Shown here one piece after another: positions 48,501 to 57,486 of a stretch of DNA of 64,000 nucleotides (position 1 is its first letter; each line of letters begins with the position of its first letter). The DNA is from Euzebyella marina. GTDB taxonomy: Bacteria; Bacteroidota; Bacteroidia; Flavobacteriales; Flavobacteriaceae. A program made the translations under genes and the position numbers. The stretch is from the NCBI RefSeq assembly GCF_014855515.1, contig NZ_JACYFK010000001.1:2046001-2110000 (forward strand), written 5' to 3'. The notes beneath the pieces were generated by a model. It was given only the letters and a program-made list of their open reading frames with translations. It was not told where the DNA came from and made no database searches.

Positions 48501-48995
48501 TTACCTTTTGCCAAGTTCGATTACTTCTAAATCTTTAATGTCTTCATTGTCGATTTTGAATCTTAACACCGTTCGTACCTGATGAAAACCATGTTTGCCG
48601 CAAGCACCGGGGTTCATATGAAGAACGTTGAGCTTTTGGTCCGTCATTACCTTAAGAATGTGAGAATGCCCACAAATAAATAGTTTTGGAGGGTTTTCTT
48701 TAATAATGTCTCTTGTTCTCACGTTGTATTTTGGAGGATATCCACCAATATGCGTCATAAATACATCGACCTTTTCACAATGGAAACGCTGGTTTAAGGG
48801 AAACTCTTTTTGAATGACATGGTCATCGATATTTCCATATACCGCTCTTAAAGGTTTTAACTTTTTGATGCTATCTGTGACCTCAAGAGTGCCTATGTCG
48901 CCGGCATGCCATACTTCATCCGCTTGACGGACATATTTTATTATGGTTTCATCGATATGTGAGTGGGTGTCCGAAAGAAGCAGAATTTTCTTCAT
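48501..48995 (-). CDS. YfcE/MJ0936-type metallophosphoesterase
   Basis: A 164-residue calcineurin-like phosphoesterase of the small single-domain type. Metal ligands appear in KILLLSDTHSHID, WHAGDIG, VYGNIDD and FICGHSHILK, plus LHMNPGACG. This is the YfcE-like group that cleaves phosphodiesters in vitro; physiological substrate unknown. Convergent with the small peptide gene and 144 bases from truA. Confidence 0.9.
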   Translation of the reverse strand: MKKILLLSDTHSHIDETIIKYVRQADEVWHAGDIGTLEVTDSIKKLKPLRAVYGNIDDHVIQKEFPLNQRFHCEKVDVFMTHIGGYPPKYNVRTRDIIKENPPKLFICGHSHILKVMTDQKLNVLHMNPGACGKHGFHQVRTVLRFKIDNEDIKDLEVIELGKR

Positions 48996-49081
48996 GATAA
49001 AAAATGGTAATGACCTTTAATGGCAAACCTTCAGTCAGGGTTGATTGAATTTATAAGATGAGTGACACGCCTCTTCAAAAT

Positions 49082-49113
49082 TTGTGCGCTTTTTGAAAAG
49101 AAAAGTATCTTTG
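49082..49113 (+). promoter_or_regulatory. truA promoter (TTG-N21-TATCTTTG)
   Basis: TTG at 49082-49084 and TATCTTTG at 49106-49113 with 21-base spacing, 26 bases before the truA start. Probably drives truA and the adjoining exporter. Confidence 0.65.
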
Positions 49114-49139
49114 GTGCTGCACAAAACTAAGGTTTAAGG

Positions 49140-49883
49140 TTGAGATATTTTGTTGAGTTTTCATACTTCGGAAAGAATTACCACGGTTGGCAAAAGCAAC
49201 CGAACGCTATAAGCGTACAACAAGTTTTAGAAGACACCTTTTCTACCTTTTTTAGAAAATCGATTGATCTTGTAGGGGCGGGTCGAACCGATGCAGGTGT
49301 GCATGCCAAGCAAATGTTTGCCCATTTTGATGGGGAACCTATCGAGGATATACCCAATGCACTTCATAGATTGAATTCATTTTTACCTGACGATATAGCG
49401 GTACATCATATTCTTCAGGTGAATGATGAAGCCCACGCCAGATTCGATGCGGTTTCTAGAACCTATGAATATTGGGTGGTAGAAAACAAAAACCCTTTTT
49501 ATATTGATGCGGCCTACTATTTAAAAAATCAACCGGATGTCGAAGCTATGAACGAAGCGGCAGCTATGTTGTTGGATTATCAAGATTTTGAATGTTTCTC
49601 AAAATCGAATACCGATGTTAAGACTTACATCTGCCATCTTGAGAAGGCGGTGTGGGAACGCAAAGATGATCAACTTGTTTTTACCATTACAGCCGATCGT
49701 TTTTTAAGAAATATGGTGAGAGCTGTGGTGGGCACACTTCTGGAGGTTGGTAAAGGTAAATGGACGAAAGCCGATGTTAAATCGGTCATAAATAGTAAAG
49801 ACAGAAGTAAGGCCGGACCGTCTGTACCGGCAAAAGGGTTATATTTGACCTCTGTTTTATATCCCGATAAGATTTACAAGTAA
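49140..49883 (+). CDS. truA: tRNA pseudouridine synthase A
   Basis: A 247-residue enzyme starting at a TTG codon; no ATG gives the conserved beginning RYFVEFSYFGKNYHGWQKQP. The catalytic aspartate lies in VGAGRTDAGVHAKQ. The C-terminal half has FECFSKSNTD and ITADRFLRNMVRAVVGTLLEVG. Converts uridines 38-40 of the tRNA anticodon stem. Its stop codon is followed at once by the exporter ATG, so translation is likely coupled. Confidence 0.94.
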   Translation: MRYFVEFSYFGKNYHGWQKQPNAISVQQVLEDTFSTFFRKSIDLVGAGRTDAGVHAKQMFAHFDGEPIEDIPNALHRLNSFLPDDIAVHHILQVNDEAHARFDAVSRTYEYWVVENKNPFYIDAAYYLKNQPDVEAMNEAAAMLLDYQDFECFSKSNTDVKTYICHLEKAVWERKDDQLVFTITADRFLRNMVRAVVGTLLEVGKGKWTKADVKSVINSKDRSKAGPSVPAKGLYLTSVLYPDKIYK

Positions 49884-51650
49884 ATGGATAAAGATTCTGG
49901 AAAAGCATTTGATCTTCGACTTTTCAGACGCTTAATGGCCCATACGCGCCCTTATAGGTTGACATTTTATGGCGTAGCGCTGGCTGCTATTCTCTTATCC
50001 GTTTTTTCGGTAATCATTCCCTATTTGGTACAAAAGATTATTGATAATGCCATTATGGTACCTAACGCAGAGATGCTTCTCAATCTCAGCGTCATTATGT
50101 TAGGGGTTCTGCTGGCTCAGGTTATCAGTCAGCTTCTCTTCAACTATTATGCAAACTGGCTGGGTGAGATGGTCATTAAAGATGTGCGCATCGACCTATT
50201 TAAACATATGCTAGGTTTTCGAATGAAATATTTCGATAGCTCATCTTTAGGTGTTTTGGTTACAAGGGCCGTTCAAGATATGCAGCGCATCGGTGAAATT
50301 TTTAGTCAGGGTTTTTTTATGATAGTTGCCGATTTGTTGAAAATGTTGGCTGCAGCTGCCATGATGTTATATTTGAACTGGAAATTGGCCTTGATCGTTT
50401 TTGTAATCATGCCGGTTATTCTTTATGCCACTCGTTTGTTTCAGAAGGCGATGAAGGTCGCTTTTATCGATGTAAGGGCAGAGGTTTCAAACTTAAATTC
50501 ATTCGTGCAAGAGCGTATTACAGGAATGAAAATCGTGCAATTATTTACCCGAGAACGCATAGAGAGCGAAAACTTTAGAGGTATCAACGAGAAGCATCAA
50601 AATGCATGGTTGAAAACGGTTTGGTATAACTCTATATTCTTTCCGATTGCTGAAATCGTATCATCGGTAGCCATAGGTTTGGTGGTCTGGTACGGTGGGC
50701 TTCAAAATGTGGCCAATATTAGTGTAGATATCGCAGGTACCCTTTTTGCTTTTATACTGTATATAGAAATTCTTTTTAGGCCATTAAGGCAAATCGCCGA
50801 TAAATTCAACACCTTACAGATGGGTATGGTAGCGGCGAATAGGGTATTCAAGATTTTAGATACCCAAAGTAACATTCAAGATGTTGGTACTATTGAAAAG
50901 GGAGATGTTCGGGGCAACCTCAAATTTTCAGATGTGCGTTTCGGTTATGTTGAAAATGAAGAGGTTTTACACGGTGTTACCTTTGAGGTGCAGGCTGGTG
51001 AAACGATTGCTATTGTTGGGGCAACCGGAGCAGGAAAATCAACAATAATTAATCTCCTCAATCGATTTTATGAAATCAATTCAGGTAGTATTTTGGTAGA
51101 TGATATCGATATCAAAGATTTTAAGCTAAGTTCACTTAGGGCTCAGATAGCGGTCGTTTTGCAAGATGTATTTTTATTTGCCGACACGATAGAGAACAAT
51201 ATTTCATTAAAAAACTCTTCAATAACTCTTGATACTATCAAGGCGGCGGCCGATGAAATTGGGGTCGATGAATTTATTTCAAGTCTTCCGGGCGGGTATC
51301 AATACAATGTAAAGGAGAGAGGTACGATGCTTTCAAGTGGCCAGCGACAATTGATTGCCTTTTTGAGGGCCTATGTAAGCAACCCAAGTATTCTGGTATT
51401 AGATGAGGCTACCTCATCCGTAGATACCTATTCAGAACAGCTTATTCAGCGTGCAACAGAAAGAATAACTGAAGGGCGAACCTCTATAATAATAGCCCAC
51501 CGTTTGGCGACTATTAAAAAGGCCGATAAGATTATTGTGATGGATGCAGGTCAAATCGTTGAGACCGGTACCCACAAGCAATTGTTGAAAAGAAAGGGCT
51601 ATTACAGTAAACTTTACGAAGCGCAATTCATGGAAGAAGAAGTGGCCTAA
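49884..51650 (+). CDS. MsbA-like ABC exporter (fused permease-ATPase)
   Basis: A 588-residue half-transporter. Six helices lie in residues about 20-310, with coupling segments such as MLGFRMKYFDSSSLGVLVTRAVQDM. The ATPase has GATGAGKST as Walker A, signature LSSGQRQL, Walker B ILVLDEATSSVD and the switch IIAHRLAT. Works as a dimer to export lipids or drugs; the family resembles MsbA and multidrug exporters, substrate undetermined. It ends tail-to-tail with cdaA, the two stops overlapping by 4 bases. Confidence 0.92.
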   Translation: MDKDSGKAFDLRLFRRLMAHTRPYRLTFYGVALAAILLSVFSVIIPYLVQKIIDNAIMVPNAEMLLNLSVIMLGVLLAQVISQLLFNYYANWLGEMVIKDVRIDLFKHMLGFRMKYFDSSSLGVLVTRAVQDMQRIGEIFSQGFFMIVADLLKMLAAAAMMLYLNWKLALIVFVIMPVILYATRLFQKAMKVAFIDVRAEVSNLNSFVQERITGMKIVQLFTRERIESENFRGINEKHQNAWLKTVWYNSIFFPIAEIVSSVAIGLVVWYGGLQNVANISVDIAGTLFAFILYIEILFRPLRQIADKFNTLQMGMVAANRVFKILDTQSNIQDVGTIEKGDVRGNLKFSDVRFGYVENEEVLHGVTFEVQAGETIAIVGATGAGKSTIINLLNRFYEINSGSILVDDIDIKDFKLSSLRAQIAVVLQDVFLFADTIENNISLKNSSITLDTIKAAADEIGVDEFISSLPGGYQYNVKERGTMLSSGQRQLIAFLRAYVSNPSILVLDEATSSVDTYSEQLIQRATERITEGRTSIIIAHRLATIKKADKIIVMDAGQIVETGTHKQLLKRKGYYSKLYEAQFMEEEVA

Positions 51651-52435
51651 TCGCGCAAATCTTCCTTAATCATCGTGGCCAGCTCATCAAGGTCTGCATA
51701 GTCGGTAAACTCACCATTTTTGATATAAGATATATTACCGGTCTCTTCACTGACGACCAAGGCCAAAGCATCCGTTTTTTCAGTAATGCCTACGGCTGCG
51801 CGGTGGCGAAGACCAAAACGTAGGGGAATGTTTCTTTTGTTCGATACCGGTAAGATAACTCTGGTGGCAACAATGTAATTATCTTCAATCACAGCGGCGC
51901 CATCGTGTAACGGACTATTCTTGTAGAAAATACTCTCGATAATGGGTTTGTTGATTTCGGCGTGCATTTTATCTCCAGAGCCTTTGATGAAATCTAAAGA
52001 CGTATTTCTTTCAAGTATAATAAGCGCTCCGGTCTTCGTGGTCTTCATTTTTCTACAAGCGGCAACAATGGCATCAACATCGGTAGTCGAATTGATGGCA
52101 TCTTCCCTCAAGAATTTAAAATGCTTTAGAAACTTTTTTCTATTTGAGAAATTGGTCGACCCTATCATCAAAAGAAACTTTCGAATTTCCTGCTGAAAAA
52201 CTATAATGAGGGCAATCAGTCCCACTTGCATAAAGGCGCCGACCAAACTGCTGATCATTTCCATGCCCAATAGTTCGGTTAGCTTCCAAAATCCCCATAC
52301 AATAACAATACCGATGAAAATATTGATGGCCGCCGATCCCCTTACCAGTTTATAAACATAGTAAAGCAATACCGCTACCAAAAAAATGTCTAGTAGGTCG
52401 GTGATATTGAATTCCAGGAAATTAAGAAAATCCAA
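51647..52435 (-). CDS. cdaA: Diadenylate cyclase CdaA
   Basis: A 262-residue enzyme with three N-terminal membrane helices (residues about 10-85) and a DAC domain. Catalytic D178-G-A sits in NSPLHDGAAVIEDN and the R210-H-R motif in RFGLRHRAAVG. Makes c-di-AMP from two ATP, a signal linked to potassium and cell-wall balance. It follows folP after 20 bases, a frequent Bacteroidota order. No partner regulator (CdaR) is next to it. Confidence 0.95.
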   Translation of the reverse strand: MDFLNFLEFNITDLLDIFLVAVLLYYVYKLVRGSAAINIFIGIVIVWGFWKLTELLGMEMISSLVGAFMQVGLIALIIVFQQEIRKFLLMIGSTNFSNRKKFLKHFKFLREDAINSTTDVDAIVAACRKMKTTKTGALIILERNTSLDFIKGSGDKMHAEINKPIIESIFYKNSPLHDGAAVIEDNYIVATRVILPVSNKRNIPLRFGLRHRAAVGITEKTDALALVVSEETGNISYIKNGEFTDYADLDELATMIKEDLRD

Positions 52436-52455
52436 GTCGGATGGTTTTTGTAAAA

Positions 52456-53292
52456 TTAGGAAATAAATTCGCTCTTTAACTGTTCTGCAAGTTTAACACA
52501 TCCAACTGCTTCTTTAACGTCGTGAACCCTTAAAATATTAGCGCCTTTAAGAAGCGCGGCCATGTTGAGCGCTGTAGTGCCATTAAGAGCTTCTTCTGGT
52601 TGTTTGTCAAGCAATTTGTAAATCATCGACTTTCGGCTAACGCCGACCAATAGCGGGTGCTCGATATTCCTGAACAGCTCGAGGTTTGAAAGTAGTTCAT
52701 AGTTCTGCTCTAAGGTTTTGGCAAAACCGAACCCTGGGTCTATGACGATATCAACAATGCCGAGGTCTTTTGCTAGTCTTAGGCGCTCAGAAAAGTACTT
52801 GCGTATGTCGTTAATGAGATTTTGATATTCGGTTTTTGATTGCATGTTTTTCGGGTCTCCTTTCATGTGCATCATGATGTAAGGTACTTTTAGTTTTGCC
52901 ACGGTGGAGAGCATCTGTTCATCAAGTAGACCTGCCGAGATATCGTTGATCAACGAGGCGCCGTTCTGAATGCACTCGGCAGCCACCTTGCTTCTGAAAG
53001 TATCAATAGAAATTTGAATTAAGGGAAACTCTTTTATCAATAGTTCGATAATCGGTACAATGCGGCCAAGTTCTTCTACTTCGCTTACATGGGCGGCCCC
53101 GGGGCGTGAACTATATGCGCCAATATCGATAAAGGTGGCTCCTTCAGCAAGCATTGCCTCGGTTCGTTTCAATACTGATTTAGAATCTGAAAACCGGCTT
53201 CCGCCATAGAAAGAATCGGGTGTAATATTCAGAATGCCCATTACTTTGGGCGATTTGAGGTCAATGAGTTGGCCTTTGCAATTGATGGTCAT
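52456..53292 (-). CDS. folP: Dihydropteroate synthase
   Basis: A 278-residue TIM-barrel enzyme. KVMGILNITPDSFYGGSRF is the N-terminal pterin-site motif, IDIGAYSSRPGAAHVSEVEE and ISIDTFRSKVA follow, then VIDPGFGFAKT and LVGVSRKSMI. Joins p-aminobenzoate to the pterin pyrophosphate, the target of sulfonamides. Heads the folP-cdaA pair, divergent from the DUF1599 gene. Confidence 0.95.
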   Translation of the reverse strand: MTINCKGQLIDLKSPKVMGILNITPDSFYGGSRFSDSKSVLKRTEAMLAEGATFIDIGAYSSRPGAAHVSEVEELGRIVPIIELLIKEFPLIQISIDTFRSKVAAECIQNGASLINDISAGLLDEQMLSTVAKLKVPYIMMHMKGDPKNMQSKTEYQNLINDIRKYFSERLRLAKDLGIVDIVIDPGFGFAKTLEQNYELLSNLELFRNIEHPLLVGVSRKSMIYKLLDKQPEEALNGTTALNMAALLKGANILRVHDVKEAVGCVKLAEQLKSEFIS

Positions 53293-53398
53293 TTTACGTA
53301 AAGTTCAAGCGGTAACATTTGAATAACCAAGTTTAAAACACGAACTTTGAGCAATTCAAAATTTTGTGTGAAATTTACGCAAATTAGAAACGATATCC

Positions 53399-53944
53399 AT
53401 GCCTGAAACTTCCCAGCAGTACGATGAGGTGATAAAAACTTGTCGTAATCTATTTGAAAAGAAAATGAAGGATTACGGTAGTGCGTGGAGGATTTTAAGG
53501 CTACCTTCCTTAACGGACCAGATATTTATCAAGGCTCAGCGCATAAGAGGGTTGCAAGAAAATGAGGTGCGAAAGGTAAACGAAGGAGAACGCTCAGAGT
53601 TTATCGGCATCATCAACTATTCATTGATGGCCCTTGTACAACTTGAAAAGGGGGTAGCTGCCCAGCCTGATATGCAATTGAAGGAGTCTTTAGAGTTGTA
53701 TGATAAGCATTCGGCCGCTACCAAGGCCCTCATGGAAAATAAGAACCATGACTACGGTGAGGCTTGGCGTGACATGCGCATTAGTTCTTTGACCGATCTT
53801 ATTCTGCAAAAATTACTTCGGGTAAAGCAAATAGAGGATAACAAAGGAAAGACCATCGTGAGCGAGGGTATCGATGCCAATTATCAAGACATGGTCAATT
53901 ATGCTGTTTTCGCTATGATTCATTTAAACGAAAAAGGGGAGTAG
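53399..53944 (+). CDS. DUF1599-domain protein (two repeats)
   Basis: A 181-residue protein made of two similar halves: CRNLFEKKMKDYGSAWRILRLPSLTDQIFIKAQRI and ALMENKNHDYGEAWRDMRISSLTDLILQKLLRV. DUF1599 has been placed with nucleotide-modification domains by genome context; activity is not proven. It opens the DUF1599 / DoxX-like / tpiA run, which is a conserved Bacteroidota order. The DoxX-like gene starts 3 bases later. Confidence 0.9.
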   Translation: MPETSQQYDEVIKTCRNLFEKKMKDYGSAWRILRLPSLTDQIFIKAQRIRGLQENEVRKVNEGERSEFIGIINYSLMALVQLEKGVAAQPDMQLKESLELYDKHSAATKALMENKNHDYGEAWRDMRISSLTDLILQKLLRVKQIEDNKGKTIVSEGIDANYQDMVNYAVFAMIHLNEKGE

Positions 53945-53947
53945 TTC

Positions 53948-55045
53948 ATGAGATATCTGGTAGCCATAAGTCGAATTTTTGTTGGGATACTCTTTATCAT
54001 AAGTGGGTTTATCAAGCTGAACGACCCGGTAGGTTTTTCATTTAAGCTCGAAGAATACTTTAGTCAAGGTGTTCTTGACCTTCCTGTTTTTGAACCTTAC
54101 GCTTTGGCGATTTCAATTTTCGTGGTAATTTTTGAAGTGTTGTTAGGCGTTATGCTATTGGTCGGTTTTAGGGTGAAATTTACCGTATGGAGTCTTTTGT
54201 TGATGATAGTGGGTTTCACATTTTTGACCTTCTACTCGGCATACTACAATAAAGTCACCGACTGCGGTTGTTTTGGAGACGCCATCAAATTGACCCCGTG
54301 GGAATCTTTCACAAAAGATATTATTCTACTTGTATTGATAGTGCTTTTGTTCATAGGACAAAAATATATTACGCCTCTCTTTGATATCAAGATAAGAAGA
54401 ATTGTAATTGTTTTTTCGGTTCTGGTTTGTATCGTTTATTGTAACTATGTTCTCAACCATTTACCTGTCATCGACTTTAGACCGTATAAAATAGGTGCTA
54501 ACATAGAGGAGGGTATGACAGTTCCAGAAGATGCGCCCAAACCAATATACGATTACGCTTGGCGATTCAAAGTGAATGGTGAAGATAAGATTATAGTTAC
54601 TCAAGGTGATTATCCACAGGTAGATGGTGAGTTCGTCGATGTGGAGACAACCGAAGTGCAGAAGGGTTATGAGCCGCCGATACACGATTTTACCATAGAA
54701 CAAGGGGGTGAGGACTTTTCTTCGGGTCTTTTGCAAGAACCGAAACTTGTGATGGTTATAGCTTATGACTTGAGAAAGACAAACGAAGCTATTTATCCTG
54801 AAGTAAAATCAATAACCGATAAGGCTTTAGATACAGGTTATAAGGTAATCGGCATGTCGGCATCCAATGAAGAGCAGACCCAGGCCCTTATCGATCAGTA
54901 TAAACTAGCTTTTGAATTTTATTTCACTGATGAGACAACCTTAAAAACCATCGTCAGGTCAAACCCTGGTGTTTTGGTTTTGCACAAAGGAACCATCGTT
55001 CAAAAAGTGCATTACAACGATTTGAACGATTTGAAATTCGACTGA
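53948..55045 (+). CDS. BT_3928-family protein: DoxX/MauE-like membrane domain plus thioredoxin-like domain
   Basis: A 365-residue protein. Residues 1 to about 150 form four membrane helices of the DoxX/MauE type with ISRIFVGILFIISGFIKLNDP and the cysteine motif TDCGCFGDAIKLTPWESF. One more helix follows at about 155-175. The C-terminal part (from about residue 225) looks thioredoxin-like (PKLVMVIAYDLRKTNEA, KVIGMSASNEEQ) but lacks CxxC. A redox role linked to the membrane cysteines is plausible but unproved. Cotranscribed with DUF1599 and tpiA genes. Confidence 0.87.
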   Translation: MRYLVAISRIFVGILFIISGFIKLNDPVGFSFKLEEYFSQGVLDLPVFEPYALAISIFVVIFEVLLGVMLLVGFRVKFTVWSLLLMIVGFTFLTFYSAYYNKVTDCGCFGDAIKLTPWESFTKDIILLVLIVLLFIGQKYITPLFDIKIRRIVIVFSVLVCIVYCNYVLNHLPVIDFRPYKIGANIEEGMTVPEDAPKPIYDYAWRFKVNGEDKIIVTQGDYPQVDGEFVDVETTEVQKGYEPPIHDFTIEQGGEDFSSGLLQEPKLVMVIAYDLRKTNEAIYPEVKSITDKALDTGYKVIGMSASNEEQTQALIDQYKLAFEFYFTDETTLKTIVRSNPGVLVLHKGTIVQKVHYNDLNDLKFD

Positions 55046-55093
55046 CATATTATTTAAAAGATTAACTAATTACCTAAACAAAGAATAAAGAAA

Positions 55094-55843
55094 ATGAGAA
55101 GTAAAATAGTTGCCGGAAACTGGAAAATGAACAAGAATGCCGAAGAAACCGAGGCGTTATTGAGCGAGTTGGCAGCCAAACTGCCAGATACGAACGCTGA
55201 GGTAATGGTAGCACCTACCTTTGTAAATTTGGCTGGTGCGGTACGTAGTTTAGAATCATCAGTTGTTAAGGTGATAGCTCAAAATATGCACTTTGCGGAA
55301 AACGGCGCGTATACCGGAGAAATTTCGGCCGATATGCTTTTAAATATTGGTGTTGATACTGTGATTTTAGGTCATTCTGAGAGAAGAGCCTATTTTAATG
55401 AAACCGATGAGATATTGGCTAAAAAAGTCGCTGCCGCACTTGATAAAAATATGAGGGTAATGTTCTGTTTTGGGGAAGAGCTTGAAGACCGTAAGTCTGA
55501 AAATCATTTCAACGTAGTGGAAAGCCAATTAAAAAACGCATTGTTTTCTTTAGACGCCTCTTCTTGGAGCAAGATTATTTTGGCCTATGAGCCGGTCTGG
55601 GCCATTGGTACCGGCGAAACCGCATCTCCTGAACAAGCACAAGAAATGCATGCTTTCATTCGAAAAACCATTACCGAGGCTTATGACACTTCAGTGGCAA
55701 ACGATGTATCTATTTTATACGGTGGTAGCGTAAAACCGGCCAATGCAAAAGAGATATTTGGTAAGCCCGATGTTGACGGTGGACTTATTGGTGGAGCTTC
55801 TTTAAAAGCCGATGATTTTGTGGCCATAATTGAGGCTATCTAA
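55094..55843 (+). CDS. tpiA: Triose-phosphate isomerase
   Basis: A 249-residue TIM barrel. KIVAGNWKMNKNAEE holds the catalytic lysine, VILGHSERRAYF the histidine, and ILAYEPVWAIGTGETASPEQAQEMH the glutamate and loop 6. YGGSVKPANA and DGGLIGGASL bind phosphate. Interconverts the triose phosphates of glycolysis. Closed by a terminator hairpin directly before prmA. Confidence 0.96.
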   Translation: MRSKIVAGNWKMNKNAEETEALLSELAAKLPDTNAEVMVAPTFVNLAGAVRSLESSVVKVIAQNMHFAENGAYTGEISADMLLNIGVDTVILGHSERRAYFNETDEILAKKVAAALDKNMRVMFCFGEELEDRKSENHFNVVESQLKNALFSLDASSWSKIILAYEPVWAIGTGETASPEQAQEMHAFIRKTITEAYDTSVANDVSILYGGSVKPANAKEIFGKPDVDGGLIGGASLKADDFVAIIEAI

Positions 55844-55870
55844 AAATTTGTTGAAAGAATTAATTAAATA

Positions 55871-55901
55871 GGGGAGTGTTCTGCACTCCTCTTTGATTTT
55901 T
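55871..55901 (+). terminator. Intrinsic terminator of tpiA abutting the prmA start
   Basis: GGGGAGTG pairs with CACTCCTC (one G-T) around TTCTG, followed by TTTGATTTTT. The prmA ATG is at 55902, right after the T tract. Confidence 0.72.
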
Positions 55902-56738
55902 ATGGAGAATACCATTTACATAGAATATAGTTTTAGCGTTTCACCGTTACAACCAGCGACAGATATTCTAATTGCCGAATTGGGGGAAGCAGGTTTTGAA
56001 AGTTTTGTGGAAAATGAAACAGGTGTACTGGCCTATATTCAAAAGGAAGAGTTTGAAGAAGCAATAATGGACTCCATAGAAATTCTTAAGAATGCCGATT
56101 TTGATATTTCTTTTGAAAAGAAGGAAATAGAACAAGAAAACTGGAACGCCACTTGGGAAAAGAACTTTACCCCTATACAGGTAGCCGAACAATGTATGGT
56201 TCGAGCACCTTTTCATGAAAAACCCGATGTGCCTTTTGATATAATCATTGAGCCTAAGATGAGTTTTGGCACGGGGCATCATGAAACTACCCATATGATG
56301 CTCCAATTTATACTTGACCATAACTTTGAAGGTAAGACGGTTCTAGATATGGGCAGCGGCACTGGCGTTCTGGCCATTTTGGCAGCCATGAAAGGTGCCA
56401 GAAGCGTAGATGCCATAGATATTGACAATTGGTGTTACCACAATGCCCTCGAAAATGTAGAGCGTAACGGTGTCGATCAGGTGCAGGTTTTTGAAGGAGA
56501 TGTTAGTTTGTTAGGGTCAAAAAAGTATGATGTAATTCTGGCCAATATCAATAGAAATATTCTTTTGGCTGACATACCTACGTATGCTTCCAATTTAATG
56601 GCTAATGGCACTCTTTTTGTGAGTGGGTTCTATGAAGACGATATTTTTGCGATATCTGAAAAATGTACTAGCTGTGGATTAAAATTTGAAAAAAATCTTT
56701 CAAGAAATAATTGGGTAGCAGTAAAATACGTATTTTAG
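55902..56738 (+). CDS. prmA: Ribosomal protein L11 methyltransferase
   Basis: About 278 residues from ATG 55902; a TTG three codons earlier falls inside the terminator. The N-terminal domain recognises L11; the methyltransferase domain has PKMSFGTGHHETTHMML, VLDMGSGTGVLAILAAMKGA (SAM motif I), DAIDIDNWCYHNALENV and VILANINRNIL. Trimethylates L11. clpS follows after 24 bases. Confidence 0.94.
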   Translation: MENTIYIEYSFSVSPLQPATDILIAELGEAGFESFVENETGVLAYIQKEEFEEAIMDSIEILKNADFDISFEKKEIEQENWNATWEKNFTPIQVAEQCMVRAPFHEKPDVPFDIIIEPKMSFGTGHHETTHMMLQFILDHNFEGKTVLDMGSGTGVLAILAAMKGARSVDAIDIDNWCYHNALENVERNGVDQVQVFEGDVSLLGSKKYDVILANINRNILLADIPTYASNLMANGTLFVSGFYEDDIFAISEKCTSCGLKFEKNLSRNNWVAVKYVF

Positions 56739-56762
56739 AAAGAGTCTCATTAATTAAAATCG

Positions 56763-57044
56763 ATGAGTATGGGTTTGAAAGAGAAATATTCTGAAGAATT
56801 ACTTTTAGAGGAGGCAGTTGTAAAGCAGAACGAAATTATTCTTTTTAATGATGATGTGAATACTTTCGATCATGTAATCGAAACCTTGATCGATGTGTGC
56901 GAGCACACACCGGAACAGGCCGAGCAATGCTCTATTATTGTTCATTATAACGGAAAATGTACTGTCAAAACTGGTGAGTACAACGATTTAAAGCCCCGAT
57001 GCAGTAAATTGCTACAGGCGGGCCTTAATGCCGAAATCGTCTAA
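56763..57044 (+). CDS. clpS: ATP-dependent Clp protease adaptor ClpS
   Basis: A 93-residue adaptor. NEIILFNDDVNTFDHVIETLIDVCEHTPEQAEQC is the N-degron-binding core with the conserved ND-D pattern, then IVHYNGKCTVKTGEYNDL. Hands N-degron substrates to ClpA/ClpC. A second ATG two codons on is equally good as a start. Probably cotranscribed with prmA. Confidence 0.94.
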   Translation: MSMGLKEKYSEELLLEEAVVKQNEIILFNDDVNTFDHVIETLIDVCEHTPEQAEQCSIIVHYNGKCTVKTGEYNDLKPRCSKLLQAGLNAEIV

Positions 57045-57071
57045 AAAAAAATCGGCTAATAGATTGACCGT

Positions 57072-57485
57072 TTAATGCGGTAGTTTGTTGCGTAGCACAC
57101 CGTATGCGAAGGTTCCTAAAATAGCAGCAGCTATAACGATGAGCATACTAAAAACCCCTGTGCCGACTAATATGTACATGGGTCCAGGGCAGGCACCTGC
57201 CAATGCCCAGCCAAGTCCAAAAATGGTGCCCCCAAATAAGTACCGGGTGACGCTCTTCTCTTTTGGTGGTAAATTAATTTCCTTTCCTTCAATACTTTTG
57301 ACCTTGAGTTTTTTGATCAAAAAGACGAATACAATACCCAAGGTGACTGCAGAACCAATGATTCCGTACATGTGAAATGATTGAAATTTGAACATTTCAA
57401 AAATTCGGTACCACGACACGGCTTCCGATTTAACGAGAACAATTCCAAAAAAGATTCCGACCAATAAAAATTTGAAAAATTTCAT
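57072..57485 (-). CDS. YeeE/YedE-type transporter, second half (DUF6691)
   Basis: A 137-residue membrane protein with four helices. GTIFGLGWALAGACPGPMYILVGTG is the YeeE/YedE half-motif with a conserved cysteine. It starts one base from the gene upstream, which encodes the complementary half. Together they match the split form of the sulfur-compound transporter (TsuA-like); thiosulfate or sulfite transport is inferred. Confidence 0.88.
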   Translation of the reverse strand: MKFFKFLLVGIFFGIVLVKSEAVSWYRIFEMFKFQSFHMYGIIGSAVTLGIVFVFLIKKLKVKSIEGKEINLPPKEKSVTRYLFGGTIFGLGWALAGACPGPMYILVGTGVFSMLIVIAAAILGTFAYGVLRNKLPH

Positions 57486-57486
57486 T

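Noticed and set aside
49884-51650. A restriction or toxin-export role for the ABC exporter
   Set aside because: No cargo, leader peptide or maturation gene beside it; ordinary MsbA-like sequence next to truA.
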